Of a DNA stretch of 64,000 nt, positions 34,201 to 49,200 are shown in pieces. Under the pieces are notes generated by a model that was not told the DNA's origin, searched no databases, and was given only the letters and a program-made list of their open reading frames with translations. The DNA is taken from positions 1 through 64,000 of the forward strand of contig VZRR01006744.1 of assembly GCA_013398015.1 (NCBI GenBank), written 5' to 3'. This DNA comes from Oreocharis arfaki (lineage: Eukaryota > Chordata > Aves > Passeriformes > Paramythiidae). The position numbers were made by a program, and so were the translations under genes. The stretch's first letter is position 1. Every line of letters begins with the position of its first letter.

Positions 34201-37200
34201 CTGTTATTTAACTGAACTATTAAATAATTTTAACTCTGAGCAGCTGTTTTGCAGCTTCAGCACTGGTTTCACACCTAGAAAATGCCTTCCACATGAAGGC
34301 CTCAGATTTGTTTCAGTGGTAGCAATTTGTCCTATAGCTACATGTCATGCACCTGTCTTTACTTTAACTACCCAATCACAATTGCATAGCCATGCTCTCC
34401 TGGACACATTCTGATTAGCCAAGCTTGTCCCACATATATCCTGTACTGAGATCCAGATGATGCAGCTCCCTGCCGAGTTGAGGGTCATGAGGACATAATG
34501 AATGTCATAACAGCTTTAAACTGAAAGAGGTGGTTTAGAATAGATGTCGGGAAGAAATTCTCCCCTGTGAGGGTGGGGAGGCCCTGGCACAGGTTGCCCA
34601 GAGAAGCTGTGGTTGCTTCACTCCTGGAAGTGTCCAAGGCCAGGTTGGATGGGGATTGGAGCAACTTGGTCTATTGGAAGGTGTCCCCACCCATGGCAGA
34701 AAGGGACTGGAATGAGATGAGCTTCTAAGTCCTTTCCAACCCAAACCACTCTGTGATTCTATGAGGAGGAAGGATCACACTCAGTCTCTCACCTTCCCAG
34801 ACTCCATAAGTGGCAGACTGTGTGGAGAACCTCTCTCCACCAAACGAACCCTGAGAAAATAAGAGGATACATTTGTACAAGGCTTTAAGAACTGTTGGAG
34901 ATTAAGATTTTTTTTTTGCCTTTATCTCTCGGAGAATTTTCTCCCATCTGTTGCCTAAGAGATGATAACGACCGGTACTTAAGAGACAAAAGATATAGCC
35001 AAGGAGGAGGCACAGGGGTGCAGCTGGCTGCACTCTCCTAGCTGAGGGGCTTTCTCTTGGGAAGGGCAGAGATACCGTGAGATTTTGGCTGGGGGGCCAG
35101 GGGCTGGGCTCGGCTCCTCTCTCTCGCTCGCTCTTGGATGGGAGGGGACCGGTCTGCGGTTGCTGTGTGAAGAATTTGCTGCCACTGCGGAGTTCCGCCT
35201 TTTACTGCTTCTACCTTGAGTGAGGCTTTGCTCATAAGTGCAGCTGTTAAACTGCAGCCTTAGAACACCCAACCTCACTGGAAAAGGACCCTCACCATCT
35301 ACTCGGGTGTCCCAGGGGAAAACCCATGACCTCGGGCCCCTTCCCCCCTCCAAGGGACTCTCTCCCAGCTGCTTGCGGGAGCCTGGCTGCCGCTGCCCAG
35401 CCCCGCTGTTTTCTGCCGCTGCTTCGGGATTTTCACTACACTCCACCCCGATACCGCTTGTCTGCGTGACCCCCCGTGGTTCCTGCTGTGGCTGCGGAGT
35501 TTCTGCTACATTTTGTTTGCCACCCTCTGTGCCCGCCTCTGCCGTTCCAGCCGCTGCTCCGAGGTTCCCGCTACAGCCCATTGTGCCATCATGAGGGGTA
35601 CCGAGACCGGCTGCCTGTGGGGTTGCAGAAGAAGCCCCTTTTCCCTCCCTTCCGCCGGCTCGCCCGCCATTACCACGTGACGAGAGACGCGGCCGAGCGC
35701 GCGCCACAGCGCCCCCCGCAGGCGCGGGGCAACCATCGCACCCACCCTGCCCGGCCGGGAGCCACCAGCGCCCCTGCCGGCTGTGCCCGGATCTACACCA
35801 AAGGGGAAGGTGCCTGACAGCCGAGAGAGGCTGGCACTGGGTTCCTGGGTTGGTTTGTTGTTGCTGCCGCTGTTGATGTTCGTTTGCCTTGTTATACACA
35901 TACATACTAGTAAAGAACTGTTATTCCTTTTCCCATATCTTTGCCTGAAAGCCCCATAACTTCAAAGTTACAATAATCTGAAGGGAAGGGGGGGGTCACA
36001 CTTTCTATTCCAAGGGAGGTCCCAGCCTTCCTTGGCAGACACCTGTCTTTCAAACCAAGACAAGAACTTACAGAGAAGTACAACAAATATGTTCTAGTAT
36101 ATCCACTGCTACCCCATCCTTAGCTGCACTGACTGAGCTGCAATGAGCCCAGTCACTCTCAGTTATTCACAAGTTACTGCTACAAGTTTCTAGCCTTCTT
36201 CAAAACTTCCCTATTAACATTCCCATAGACCTTAAGAAGAAGGAGACCTTAAGAATCTGTAACTCTAGTGTCTGGAAAGATAAGTAACTTTTTCCAAAAA
36301 AGCCTGAGGGTTGCAGTCCCACCAGCATTTTAAATGCACCTTCTTTTCTGGATTCTCCTGGACCTCTACTTGTCACACTGAATCATGGCAGAACATCAGT
36401 AGGAATTACAAACAGTAAAGGCCAAAGAGCCTAACGGGAATTAAGTGACACAGTGCATCCCAAAAAAGGCTAAGGGAACAGAGTTGTTTTGGTTTGAGGG
36501 AAAAAAAAAAGACTAAGTGAGACTCTGTACTATTTCCACTACCTAAAGGATTGTTAGAGAGCAGATTTCTTGGAATTGCACAGCACAGGGATATAACATG
36601 GCAAGGAGTCAGTTGGCTGCTGCAAATGGTATTTCAACAAACCAATGCACTGAGGCTGAAGTTTCTTCTCCACGGCCATTGAAGAGTTAATGCTTTAACA
36701 CAGACTGTACCTGTCATGTCGAAGTGCTCTCATGTCTACATAGACTGTTGTTGGATCTGGTCCTGCTGTTCCCTAAGAATAAGGAGGAAGAAATAAATTC
36801 AACAGAAGCCACAACATCCTGCTTTCATTCTCACAGCCACATAAATTCACAAATTTCTCTCCCTTTTTTACTGACACTTATAAAGCACTTCCCTAATGTA
36901 CAAGAAATAGAGTAAAGTAGCCCCCCTTTCTACAGTGACTACTGTAGAGCCTTTGCTCTTTATGGAATCAATGAATGCACAAGTGAAGTATGTGGTACAG
37001 GTAAGTCTAAGTTTTGCAAAATTTTAGAATTTAAAATTCAGCTTTTATGATTTTATATGAGTAAGCACCTGCTCTAAAACCCACACAGCCAGTGCAAAAG
37101 GATGTAAGCATAAACCTGTGTGGGCCTAGTCCCTAACACTGTAGAACGAGATGGACTTAAGGACGTGACAAGCACACATGCATCACTATACCTGTTCAGC

Positions 37201-40200
37201 CAGCTTGCCCAGCCTGTTTGGCTGACAGCAGGACCACAAACAGAAGTAACAGAGGCCATCAAAGTGTGGGAAACAGAGAGAAAGGGGAAAAAAGAAAATA
37301 CAAACAAAGAGGCACTGGAAACATAAGATACACACAGTAAGACAGAAAACAAAACTTACACTGTTTTAGAATGAAAAGAAAATTTCCATTTCAGATTATT
37401 TAAGAGCTTGGCACTTTTAGGCGGTTCTTCAGGAAACATGCAAACCACAGACAATGAACAAAAGAGGGCTAAGGGAACTCATACATTGCTTTATAATAAA
37501 TCCCTTCTCCCTCTATAAGACTGTTTGCAGCTTCAGAAACTCCTTCTCAGTGAACCTCGTCTCAGCAGGGTTGGAGGACAGGTATTCATCTGTCTGCTAG
37601 TTTATCAAAAGTTTGGTCATTCATTAACATTCATTTAAATCCAATTTACTAAAAAAGTCTAATACAGGTACAACTTTGGAAGAATGAGGCAAAAGGGGTA
37701 GAAAATCCCTTCCACTAAAAAGGGGCTCAAGAATGGAAAACAGAGATGAAAAAGGCATAAAATGAAGAGGAAGCTTAACTGTCCAGCAGTCCTGTATTCC
37801 TCATGAGGTTTTTTTGGAGTCCCTTTCATGCTGCCATTCAGTATTCCGCAGAAAAACTGTGTTCCCCCCCTTTATCCCAAACTGGCTTTTGAAATTTTTA
37901 TTCACACAGGCAATTTGGAAAGCTATTCTTTCACACTTGGCAGCTGAAATGTTTTATTCAATGAATTCAAAATCTTAATTTACAGTCATCTTGATTTCAT
38001 GTGTATCCTTCCTATTTTTCCACCTATCGATTCATAAAATCACTCTGACCTTATTTTTTTATACCATTTAGCCTGGTCATGTTAAAAATCCTTTCTCCTT
38101 TAATTGTGAAAGAAACTATAGAAACTAAGGAAACAATTGTGAATGGCAACATATTTAGGTAACTCACATCCCAGAATATCTCTCTTGTAGGAAATCTAGA
38201 ACAGTGTAATATATTCTGAGAGCTAAAAAGGCTTTTCTTCATGTAGTGAGCACCAGGAAGAAGAAAAAAGGAAAAACAAAACTTTTGCAGAAGTACAGTA
38301 GCAATTTTCGTAGAATCCTATTAAGTGTAATTTATACAAAAAAAAAAAAAAGGAAATCAAATTTACAATTACACATACTTAATCCATGTGCCCCCTAAGA
38401 TAGTCACCATATACAAACCCCAGGGTGCTTTCCCATTTTCCAGTCCATGCTTACTTAATACCTGATTTTTCAAGTAAGTTTTGGAATATATATATATATT
38501 TTTTTTTTTCCATCTCCTGACTGGAAAAGAAATATCTCATTAAGAAAAGTTAGACTTCATCTGGTTAAATTACACATAAAATATTATTATCAGCTGAATA
38601 CTAAACTGTGAAATGTGGTTCTGGCCCACAGCATGTCATTATCTCCAGACTGTGAAGCAGGGCTGAGTACTTTATGGGCATATCCTTTCTTTCAAAGCTT
38701 CCAATTTTATACTTTTAAGTAAAACAAAGTCCAGCTCTCACACAAGGTGAGATAAAAATATTTGCATGTTGCCAATACTCATTTGAGATCTTTAAAAGTC
38801 AAAAAACCCTGCCAACTGTGTCAATTTTCCTGGGTCTTATTTGAGGAATTCTGTCTTCCATTTAATTCCACATTACACAAACAAGACAAAATCCGAATCA
38901 CACAGAAGCTGAAACAGCACTGCTTGTAACATGTAGTATTTATGAATAGGAAGCTGTTTATTTAATACTGCTCCTGCATAGAAGGAAGGAAACAAGTTTC
39001 TAAGTACTGACCTCCCTCTGGATTGGAAAAGCAAATCAAGTGGTCAATTAGTACAGAAAAGTGAAATTATCATAACCAACAACATATTAAACATCTGATT
39101 AAAAAGCTTATTTAACTTGGTGATGAAGCAAGCAAGCAATGGAGCTGCAGTTCATTAGAAAAAGAAATCCATTCAGCTGAACATGATTTTCTACCAAGTT
39201 CCCAGAGATTCTGTCTAAGGAACAAGCAGTTTAATCTCACCTGTAAGCAAATTGCTACGTTGACCCTGCACCCAAAGGTAGTGCTCACTGCACGAGCAGA
39301 GAGGCCCAGGTCTTTGAATAACTTGGAGAACGACTGGGTGAGGGTGATCCTCGGTCTCTCCTCTGCCACCACCATGCAGGTGCGTACGCAAGACAAGTTA
39401 ACTCCCTTCATCTGAGGGGTGGGGGGGAAGAGAACAACATTTTAACTTCAAAGGCAGCAATTCTAGAAACAAAGTTTTATTTGTGCAACAGAAGGGCTTT
39501 AAAGGCACTAGAGTAAGACATGAACTAGTTTAACACTACAGACATCATGTAGCTGCAACACAGGCACTCAGCACTTTGAGCTGAAAAACCCTCAAAATCT
39601 CATTTTGGCATAGGGCTGGGCTTGCCAGAGACCCATTGGCTCCCAGCACTGAACAGTTAATGTGTTCCAGACATCATCAGCTCCTCTCAATGTGAATGCA
39701 AACCTGGAGCAAGTGGCTGTGGGCCAGGATTCCCTTTGGTGAGGTCCAGGGGAACAGAGGGACAGGATTTTTTTTGTCTACTGAGAGCACACAATACAAC
39801 CACCTTTGTGAAGGAGCTGCCACACATTCCCAATGGAAGTCCTGAGAGGCCGAGTTACTACAGCTGTGGGAATGCTCCTTCCTCTTCAAGGAAATTAAAT
39901 CTGAGTTAAGAGATTTCCCTCAAAAATAAATAGATGTATTAGGGTGTAATTGCTGTTGCTAGGAATCAAAGAATCATATAGGATAGCTTTGAGTGGGAAG
40001 GAAAGGATTTTAAAGCTCATCTCATTCCAACCCCTCTGCATGGGCAGGGACACCTTCCTCTAGATCAGGCTGCTCCAAGACCCATCCAACCTGGCCTGGA
40101 ACACTTTCAGGACTGGGGAAGATTATATTCATTTTAGAACTCAACACTTTCGGTATCAAGTGATACCTGAAAGTAAGTGAGACTTGCTGAGTTTTTGGGG

Positions 40201-43200
40201 GCTTTTTCTTTTGGCTGTTTTGGGTGAGGTTTTTTGTGTTTGGTGGGCCTTTGGTATTTTTCCTTCTGTTGATGTGCGTTTTGTCTGGGATTTTTTTTGT
40301 TTGGTGTTGGGTTTTTTCCTTGTCTCAGACACAAACAAGTTGATAGGCTTGCTATGTATTTTACCCAAAATCTCAAGAACATCCAGCAGCACAGAGGTAG
40401 CACAAATAACTAAAACTGAAAATAAAGACTTCCTTTTTTTTCCTCCACCAGAAACATGGAAGCTGAATCTTCCAGTAGTCTCAACACTCCCCAAAAATCA
40501 AGTCATAATGAAAGGCTCTCATAGAAACACTTAAAAACTCATCTTCTCCAAGCCAAAATGAAGTATTTTTAGAAAGATACATGTATGTTTATGTTGGAAT
40601 GTGGAAAAATAAAGCTCACTCACCCGGAGAACATCAGTCTGTGTCCCAAGGCCTTTGGTGCACATCTCCATCACGGAGTACGAGCAAAAGGTGACACGCA
40701 CTTTGTACTGGCTGACAGCGGATAGCCACAGAGACACATTGCTCTCCAGCTCCAGAGGAGGCACCAGGATGGACTGGTGACCTGAATATATACTGGGGAG
40801 AGGAAGCAATAGGAACATGAAAATTCAGTAAGTAATGCATATGGCATGTTTTAAAAGGCAAAAAAATTGCAGCTTTGTGAGATGTGCTGCATTAGAGTAG
40901 TTATCTGGTTGAATCAAGTCAGGACTCACTCGTTTTAAGAAACATTTAACTGCTTCCTTTAGCAGTATTTCTTACTGCATACCAATCTTGCATTGAACAC
41001 CTTAAAGGTCTTGTCAAAACATATGGTTTAATCTCAAAAGACTTTAAAAGGATTTACTTAATCAATGTGAAACAAACAGTAAAGCCCATTTTTTTTTCTT
41101 CCTTGAATTTGATATCCAATTAATACCACTTGCGATCCTGAAGTTACTCAAGTAACTAACTGACTTAAATGGATTTTCTTAGCACAAAAGGTGTTTTCTG
41201 AACAATTGATAAAAAGGTTAATTTGGGTTTCTTTGACAATTCCACCCATATCCATTCCCTGGGGTTCTGGAGAAGGCTGGGCACATGTGAGGAGACCCAG
41301 AGCTCCAGAGTCATACCTGCATAAGCACCACAGTGCAAAGCCTAAGCCACAGTAGGGGTCCAAGCAGATGGCAATCTGTCGGGATGGGTACAGCTCACAC
41401 TGGAGCTTTATCGAGCGACATAAGGCACTTGTAGCTGCGTGTGACATCTACAAGAGGAAAACAGGAGCTTTCAGGGACCTTTTTATAGAAAAAGGGTTTT
41501 ACATATTTCTTTATAAATGTAAAGAAATAAAATACGATTATCTCTTGTTACTCTACCTTTACTCCTGCTAATATACCAGTAGTAGACACACTGAAGTCCA
41601 AGTATGCCAACATATCTGGAGACGCAGGTCTGAAAACACTAGCCAGCTTCTTTTTAGGCATATCATCTATTTAAAATACATAAGTAGAGAGGAGTTCCAT
41701 ATTATTTTGGGAAACAAGCACAGGACAAAAAAAAAGTATCTTTACAGCATTATCATCAGATCCTTCCTGTAGTTTCTGGACAGCTATTTTAACGCAACGC
41801 ACAATACATCCACTCCACCAGGCAGCTGTGGTGTAGCAAAATAAATACATCACTCTTCAAACTATTTCCATTTTGGCTACTGTACCTGTATCCAAAATAG
41901 TGGGCCATGTTTTAATATCTACAGCTGCTGCAGCCTCCTTGGACCTGAGCAGTTTCATTATAGCTTGGGTGGTCAGTATACATGCAGACTTACTGACCTG
42001 CAAAAGGCACAGCATTAAAACCATTGATAAAACCAGAGAATGCATGCTCAAAGTCATGTCATATGCATCCAGATGAGATAACCAGTAAGACGAAGAGATG
42101 AAGAAAATAATTGGAAACAAAGCAAAATAAATCATGACAATAAAAGACCATTTTAAATGAGTTTCTGAAGAAGTTATTATTGACTCAGCCACAGCACACT
42201 GAATATTTATTTTCTAGCTTATTTTACACTGACCATGGCAAAGCAATTCATCAGGCTGCATCAACCATTCCACACTCCCCAAAAGCACGAGGAGAGGAAT
42301 GTCTCATACCTACCTCTACAATCATTTTGACAGTGGGCAGAGTGGTAGCAAGGTTCTGCGGATGAGGTGGGCGGACAGTGATGGGAACACAGCCAGCGTA
42401 CAAACAGCCATAGAAAGTTGCTATCAAGTCTACTCCTGTAAAGGGTATTTGTGAAATTAAAACCATTTTTATCAGAACAATAGGCCAAACTCTGTCACCA
42501 AAATCAAAATACACAATGTTATTAAGATGCAAAGATTTGTCACAAGTGTCTCTTCAAATCAACAGGCTGCTCTACACCCAGCTTAAAATGTTTTGCATTA
42601 AAGAGTTAGCAAAAATTATTCCAATCCAATCAATGGACAGAACTTCTTTTCTTGTGCTGTGTGATTGTGGGTTTTGCTGTCTGTGTTGCTTTACCGGGAG
42701 GGTAAACCAGGGCGACGTGGTCACCAACATTCAGCCGTCCCTTCTCCATCAGTGCGACTGCCACTCTCTCTGCCCTCTTGTGCAGCTGTATGCATGAGGC
42801 AGTGCTGGCTACAGTACCCTGCACAGGAGACAAGTGACAGCAGAAACCTTTATGGGAACAGCAGCAGCTCAGTGACTTAGATATTGACATGAAAAGCTGT
42901 AAACCAAAAGGGTTTCTCCTGGAGACATGTGAACACACCAACTTGTAGCACTGCAGCTCATTAGTCCCCAGCCATTTTAGACAGGTGTTCACCAACAGGT
43001 AATTTCTTTGTGTCCAAGTTTTGTGTTTCCTTTTGCAGAGTCTCCCTGTCAAGGGTTAAACTTGCCTGAACAAAGTGGCCCAGGAAAGGGCTGCTTCACA
43101 ATAGAAAACTTTCCTCAAAATCTTCTTTACTCTAAGAGTATAAACCATTTTAATAATAACAATGTTCAAACAATTTCTTTTGCTGAAACACAGTCTCAGA

Positions 43201-46200
43201 GGGAAAGCTAGAAAGCTTGAACTACGTCCTAAACTCTTATACCTCTCTGAATGAGACCTACAAATCCTTCACTTCACAAAGACTGCTGCTGAACTTTCTG
43301 GAAGACTCTGGACAGCACAGCACAAGGCAGATCCAGTTTGTCCCTGGGCTGTTACTGTCACTCTATGTGCCATCCTCCTTGAGGGCAGAGCCTAGCCCAG
43401 GGCAAGGCATCAGTGTCCCCGGCAGGGTGGGACAGTGCTCCTGGAAAGCTTCACTCCAAAGCTGTCCCAAGGGCTCTCTCCTTAGGCTCTAGATCTTCCA
43501 ATCAGGAAATGCTCCATTTCTGACTTACAGTTACCCTTGTGCTCAGGAATGAAGACAGAATCATGGTTTCCATTAATATGACAAAAGTTGTGTTCCAGCA
43601 GGAAATGCGATTACTGCAATGTTTTAAGCTAGGCAGAATGAATACTGAAATTCTGGATGTGGAATAAAAGATATGGCATAAAATTCCAGAAGTGGAAAAA
43701 TTTATGCTGCTTACTACCTACCAATTTTTGTCTGCTTCATTAAAATAATCTGCAGCATTTCAGGAAAAGACTTCTAGAAGGAATTATCTTAGAATCTGAA
43801 TAATCTTCTGTTTTGATCTCAATCTCCAAGTTTGACCTAAAGTGCATCTCACCTTGGAATTCAACAGAAGGAAGAGCGGATGATCTGGAGTTGTCTGAGC
43901 CCGCCACTGAAGAACATCTGCTAAATATAGGAACTGAAATGGAAGAAAAAGGAGACACTCAGATTCACTCAAAGTGCCTCAGGTTTACTTTTAGCAGAAT
44001 ATTGGACCTGGTCTTCTCCCATTCTGAATAAGCTAATTCAAATATTTAATAATACCAGGACCCCAGTGTCACCTTTCTTGCCTGGTCATTGTCCTCCAGC
44101 TGGCTAACATCTCTCCCCGAGGCTTGCGCAATCCTCTTGCCAGCTACAAGGTTTCCTACAATCATCGATGCAGGACCAACATCTGCATTTTGAAAAGAAC
44201 AGTGCAAAATGAGGAAAAACACCCTAAGGAACAAGCGACAATTCAGCCTGCAGGTGCCCTATATGACATAGGTCTGGCAGAACTAGCGCATATTCTGGTT
44301 TCCTCACCTGGCTGTTTCTGTCGAGGCTTGGGCAGGTTGGTAACACAGGTGTGGGGACACATCAAGACGTTACAAGGATGTAGAGCACCCTCCAAAAAGC
44401 GCTGCTTTGTTTCTGAAATATGAATTCCTCCGAGTGGAGCCTTTGGCAAAGTGTTGGCTGGCACCAACGCAAGGCAGTACACACCTACTTGGTGAATGCT
44501 ATCAATTGCCTTCATAGAAATTAAAAAAAAAAAATACATTCCACATTATCAACTGGGATGTAGCTAGAGCAAGAATTTGAATTCAAGTCATTTATAACAT
44601 TAAAATTTTTACTTGCACCACAATTTGCAAATAAAGGGTCCAATTCTGCACTCACTGAACTCATAGAAGCTGTGCCATGACTTCAATGGGAGCAGGAGCA
44701 GACCCAGGACTTTGGTTGTGCCCTCTATCAAGGGGATGCCACCTGCACATCAGGGATTAGGAAAGTCTCTTAAAAATGGGCAAAAAGTGCAGAGATTTTC
44801 AAAAGCCAAAGTTATATCACAGCAAATTTAGCATGTATGGCACAATCACAAAAGCGCAGTAGAACATAAAACTCACAAAATTTAGGAGGGAAGCATCTTA
44901 GCTGACTAAATCTTAAGTGTCTCTTTTAGCTATGACACTTCTAAGAAGAGAAACAAAAACATTTTCTCCCAATACCAGATATTCTCTCAAAAAAGATAAT
45001 AAAGCTGAAATTAGACAGAAACCATTATTACCCAACTGCCTCACTTGCAAGAGCAAACTTCCCTTAAGTTGCTCTCTGGATCCTTCCCTTCAGTTGTCCC
45101 CATACCAGAGTCTTCCGTAACTGATCTCTCCATTTTCACTTCCTTAGAACTGATTAAATCTAAAATCTACAAATGAAAATCTACCACAGTTCCCCTTCCT
45201 CCTGTCCTTCATCCCCCAGGAAATACAGTAGAATAATTAAGGGAAAAAGTTTTTGATACTTCTTGATGCAGATCTAGAATAAGGTTGTTAGTGATAAAAA
45301 GCTTTTGGGGGCTGTTCTGATACTTGGCAGTATATTTGTGAATATTTTCAGAGGTAACTCTCAGTATGAAATCAGAAGAGACATGAAGCATTAACCCAAA
45401 CAAAACCCATCACTCTTAGGACTTTGAGAATCCTAGTAGTAGGAAGTTAAAAAAACATGCTGGAATAAAGTCTTAGTTTTTACAAAATTCTGTTAACTCT
45501 CAACCCTGAAAAAAATTAGCTTATTACACCTCTCTGTGGTTACACTGATAGGTTTTGCTTATGGAAAGAAAAAAAAAGCTCTAATATTCTCATTTCAAGC
45601 ATCAGCCTTATTCACCTGGAAAGAGAAAAGGACAGACTGACTACCTGTAGAACTCTGCTCATCCACTGAAAACTATCCTCCTCTGAGGCGTCAGGGCGTT
45701 GCTCTGCCACAAGCACTATCCGATCATCATGCAAAACGGGCACAGAAAACACTGCTATCCTAAAACACAAAGGACAGAAGAATGATAGGGCGCAACACAG
45801 GGTGAACAGAGCATGGCTTACCATCACATGGGAATGGCTGCAACCTCTCATGGCACTGTTTCATACACACAAGCATTATTCATGCCGGATCATCACAAAA
45901 TCACAGAAAAATTTAGAACATGTGGGTTCCTTGCTGTAATTGATTTCTGGTCGGGTCAGGTGGATTTGCAGTCACCCATGTAGCATGTGTCTGACAGGCA
46001 AGTTCCATGCATGAAGGGGCTGTGCAAACCTTGCCTACAGAACTCCACCATGCACATTAGACTTGTAGCCCCTACATACGATGTCCCTTCTGGAGGACAA
46101 CTCTGCCAAATTACTGACCACCAGATGCTTGCACTGAAAAATACTTAACTCCCATTTGGCAATTAACTTAGTTTTAGGCTTGCTTCTTCTAGGATAAAAT

Positions 46201-49200
46201 ATTATCCAGCCTCACCGTGGACTGGTTCCAGCGCGAACCCTGAGAGACCCCACTTATCACTGATTTCCATCTGGACATTGAGCCACGGACGACTGAAGAG
46301 CACTCAGCTTAGTGATACAACACACTATCTTTGAGGGTCCTTCAGGAACCTAGTTTGTTCCTTAGAACAGGATGCACAGTTCCTCCCTCAGCAACCCAAA
46401 AGGCTCAGGGAACAGAGATGTTCTACATCTGGCATATGAGCTTCTTCTGAGTGTCTTAAGAGAAGCTTTGAAAGAAGTTTTAAACAGACACTTTAAGATC
46501 TACCTTTATACTGTGTGAAAGTAATTTAAAATCTATTATGCATGAATCAGGGTGTCAATATTTGTCTTTCAAGTTAGCAGGGAAAGCCAAATTCACAACC
46601 TAGAGCCAACTTTCCTACAAAACACACATGAAAAAGTTCACATGCATTGCTCCTGTGTATGCTGCGTCACTTGATGACCGTCTGTGGGTTAAAAAAAGGA
46701 GCAACAAAACCCAACCAGCAGTGTTGAAGTTTTTAATACACTCACCTTCCCCTATAGACAAACTTCATGGGTTCAACTGCCAACGCGGTGGCTACCACAT
46801 CATCTGCGTTGTGCCTGCGGCCACTAACTGTCATCAAGCCATCCAATTTTCCTACCACAAACACCAAATAGTCCTGAAAAGAAGGAAGGATTAGAAACAG
46901 AGCAGAAAAACTTCCTCACTCCTGGCAATACATGCCTGACTCAAGCCAACAATACTCTCGAGATCTATAGGTCTGTGCCCTGACACAAAATCCTGCTGAA
47001 TTCAGGAACATCACTTTAGAGTTGGGAGTCAGGACTAAGTAGGGCCCTGAGGGCTTGTTCACACTTACAGGACCCACAAAGCCAAGCAATCCTGTTCTGG
47101 TGAAGGGCTGGTCTGATACAGGCACTCCAGCTGCCGTCACTGGGATGGCCTGGAAGAACACAGAAGGATTCAGATACCCACTGGACTGATAAGAACTTTC
47201 ATTCCTTTACTGCCAAAACACATGAAATGGGGTACCACTGCAAGGAAAAACATGGGCAGAAAGATTGAAATGCCTGCAGGTAACTACACATAAGATCACT
47301 GTGTTAATTCAGAACTAAGATAAATTTAAATGCTCACATAAGCATTACACTGGACTGTGTAACACAGAAGCAGCTGATTGACTGCAGATGACACCTGGTA
47401 TTTTTGGCTGAAAGAGACAGAATGTCTTGTTAAGATTCTGTGAATGAAGCAAAGTGTACTTGGCCATGGCTTTTTTCTAACTAACTAAAAAACCAAACCG
47501 AACCAGACAATAAAACACACACACGCGCGCGCGTGCGCAAAAAACCCCAGAAAAACAAAAACCAAAAAAACCCAATGGGACCTTTAAGGAATAAATACGT
47601 CTATTTGCAAGAAGAAACACTAGAAATGTAACAATTACAAATAAATCCGAACCTCAAATACATTCTTGGTGATTCCGAGGAGTCCAAAATATGCTGTCCC
47701 AGTTGCTCCTGAATTCACACATATTTCTCCAACCTCATCAGCTTTACATAGATAGGGAGTCCCATCCACCTTCACAACACACATGTGGGCTGCAAGGAGG
47801 AAGAACATAGAAGCACAGTGTTAGTCTGCTCCAGCAGCTGACACCCGTGGTGCTCTGCCACTGACAGACAAAGATTTTAGTATCAATTATTCATCAGCTA
47901 CAGCAAAAACACAGCTTGTAAGAGAGCTCTCTTTAGCTTCTCGACAGCCTGTGCAATCTGTTCTCCAAGATTAAGTTCACAAATGCAGTGCTTTTTTCTT
48001 ACAGTGCTTCACAGCCTCCACATCAGTTGCAGCTGAATCCAAGGCACAATGGACTGAGCGAGTTGGATTTACCACTTAAGAGGCAAGATCAAAAAAGAAA
48101 CCAATAAATATACCCTGGTCAATACAAAATAAACATGGCAAAGCCAACTCTGCTGCCTGCATGGACCAGGAACTGCTGGTAAAACAGATTTGTGGGTACA
48201 TTTTCAAACTTCAGAGAAGTCTTCCAATTGTCAACATCCTAGGTCGGAACAGGTGAGACAATCATTTGCCTTACCAATAGATCAACCTCTAAATAATCTT
48301 GGTTTCATAAAAATTACCTATCATAACAGGTATCTAGCAGCTATTAGTAATTGTTTAGAACCATGCAATGATAACCTTGAGTGACCAAGTAAAGAGATGC
48401 TACTCGAATTCTGGCACAATTGCTAGATATTATATGTGTGAACCAGATGTCTGGAAATTAAATTTACAGTATGAACTATCAGTCATGCAAAATCCCACAC
48501 TTTGCAATTTAGAAGGAAAAAAATTAATGGTAAATTGGAACTTATCAAATAGTTTATTACTACAGGAAATAACTTGAGCTAACATCAGAACTCTGTATGT
48601 AACACTTAAACAATGATGCAAAGAGAAGTGTTAATAACTGGAGAAAGCACAATTTGTGGGCATAGACAAATGTATAGCCCTCACTGCATTCACAGACATG
48701 GAAAAACCAACGGATCAGTCTGCAGTCCCTAAATGATGCTCCATCCATGAAGCCAAAGAACAATCCTATCACCCTAACCAAGTAAAAAAAAAAGAATACT
48801 TACCAGTAACCAATGTATGATACAGGTAGTCTACAGGTACATTCTAACAGCAGGCACAGTTCTGCCCTGCCAGGTTATACTGCAAGGCTGCCCTTCTGCA
48901 GTATCTGTGGAGCCTCTACTCTTGCTTCTCCTCCTTTTCCTGCTTCATGTGTGACATACAAGAGAGTGCATCTACCACCATTTCAGTCTCTCTCAACAGC
49001 ATTGCATCTGAAAAAGAATTAAAGAGAAGGGAAAAGCAGCTGGGATGGGAATGTACATGCGGACTGCATGTCACGAAGAACAGAGATTCCTGCTTAGAAA
49101 GCTTTCTTTCTTCAAATGAGTCCACATGTACATTCTGACAGATGGTGACTCGCAGCAGTCAAACCTGCCAAGGAGTATCCTGGCAGAAGATGAGAATCCT

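Noticed and set aside
34979..35905. 308-codon minus-strand frame
   Set aside because: It lies wholly inside the solo LTR at 34893-36062 and has no protein homology I can see. It is a composition effect.
8746..36062. The two long LTRs as the 5' and 3' LTRs of a single provirus
   Set aside because: Each has its own, different 5-bp target duplication, they are far more diverged than a provirus pair should be, and LSS exons, S100B and DIP2A exons lie between them.
40134..40534. Overlapping open frames on both strands in the T/G-rich strip
   Set aside because: Low-complexity sequence; neither frame matches DIP2A or any known protein.
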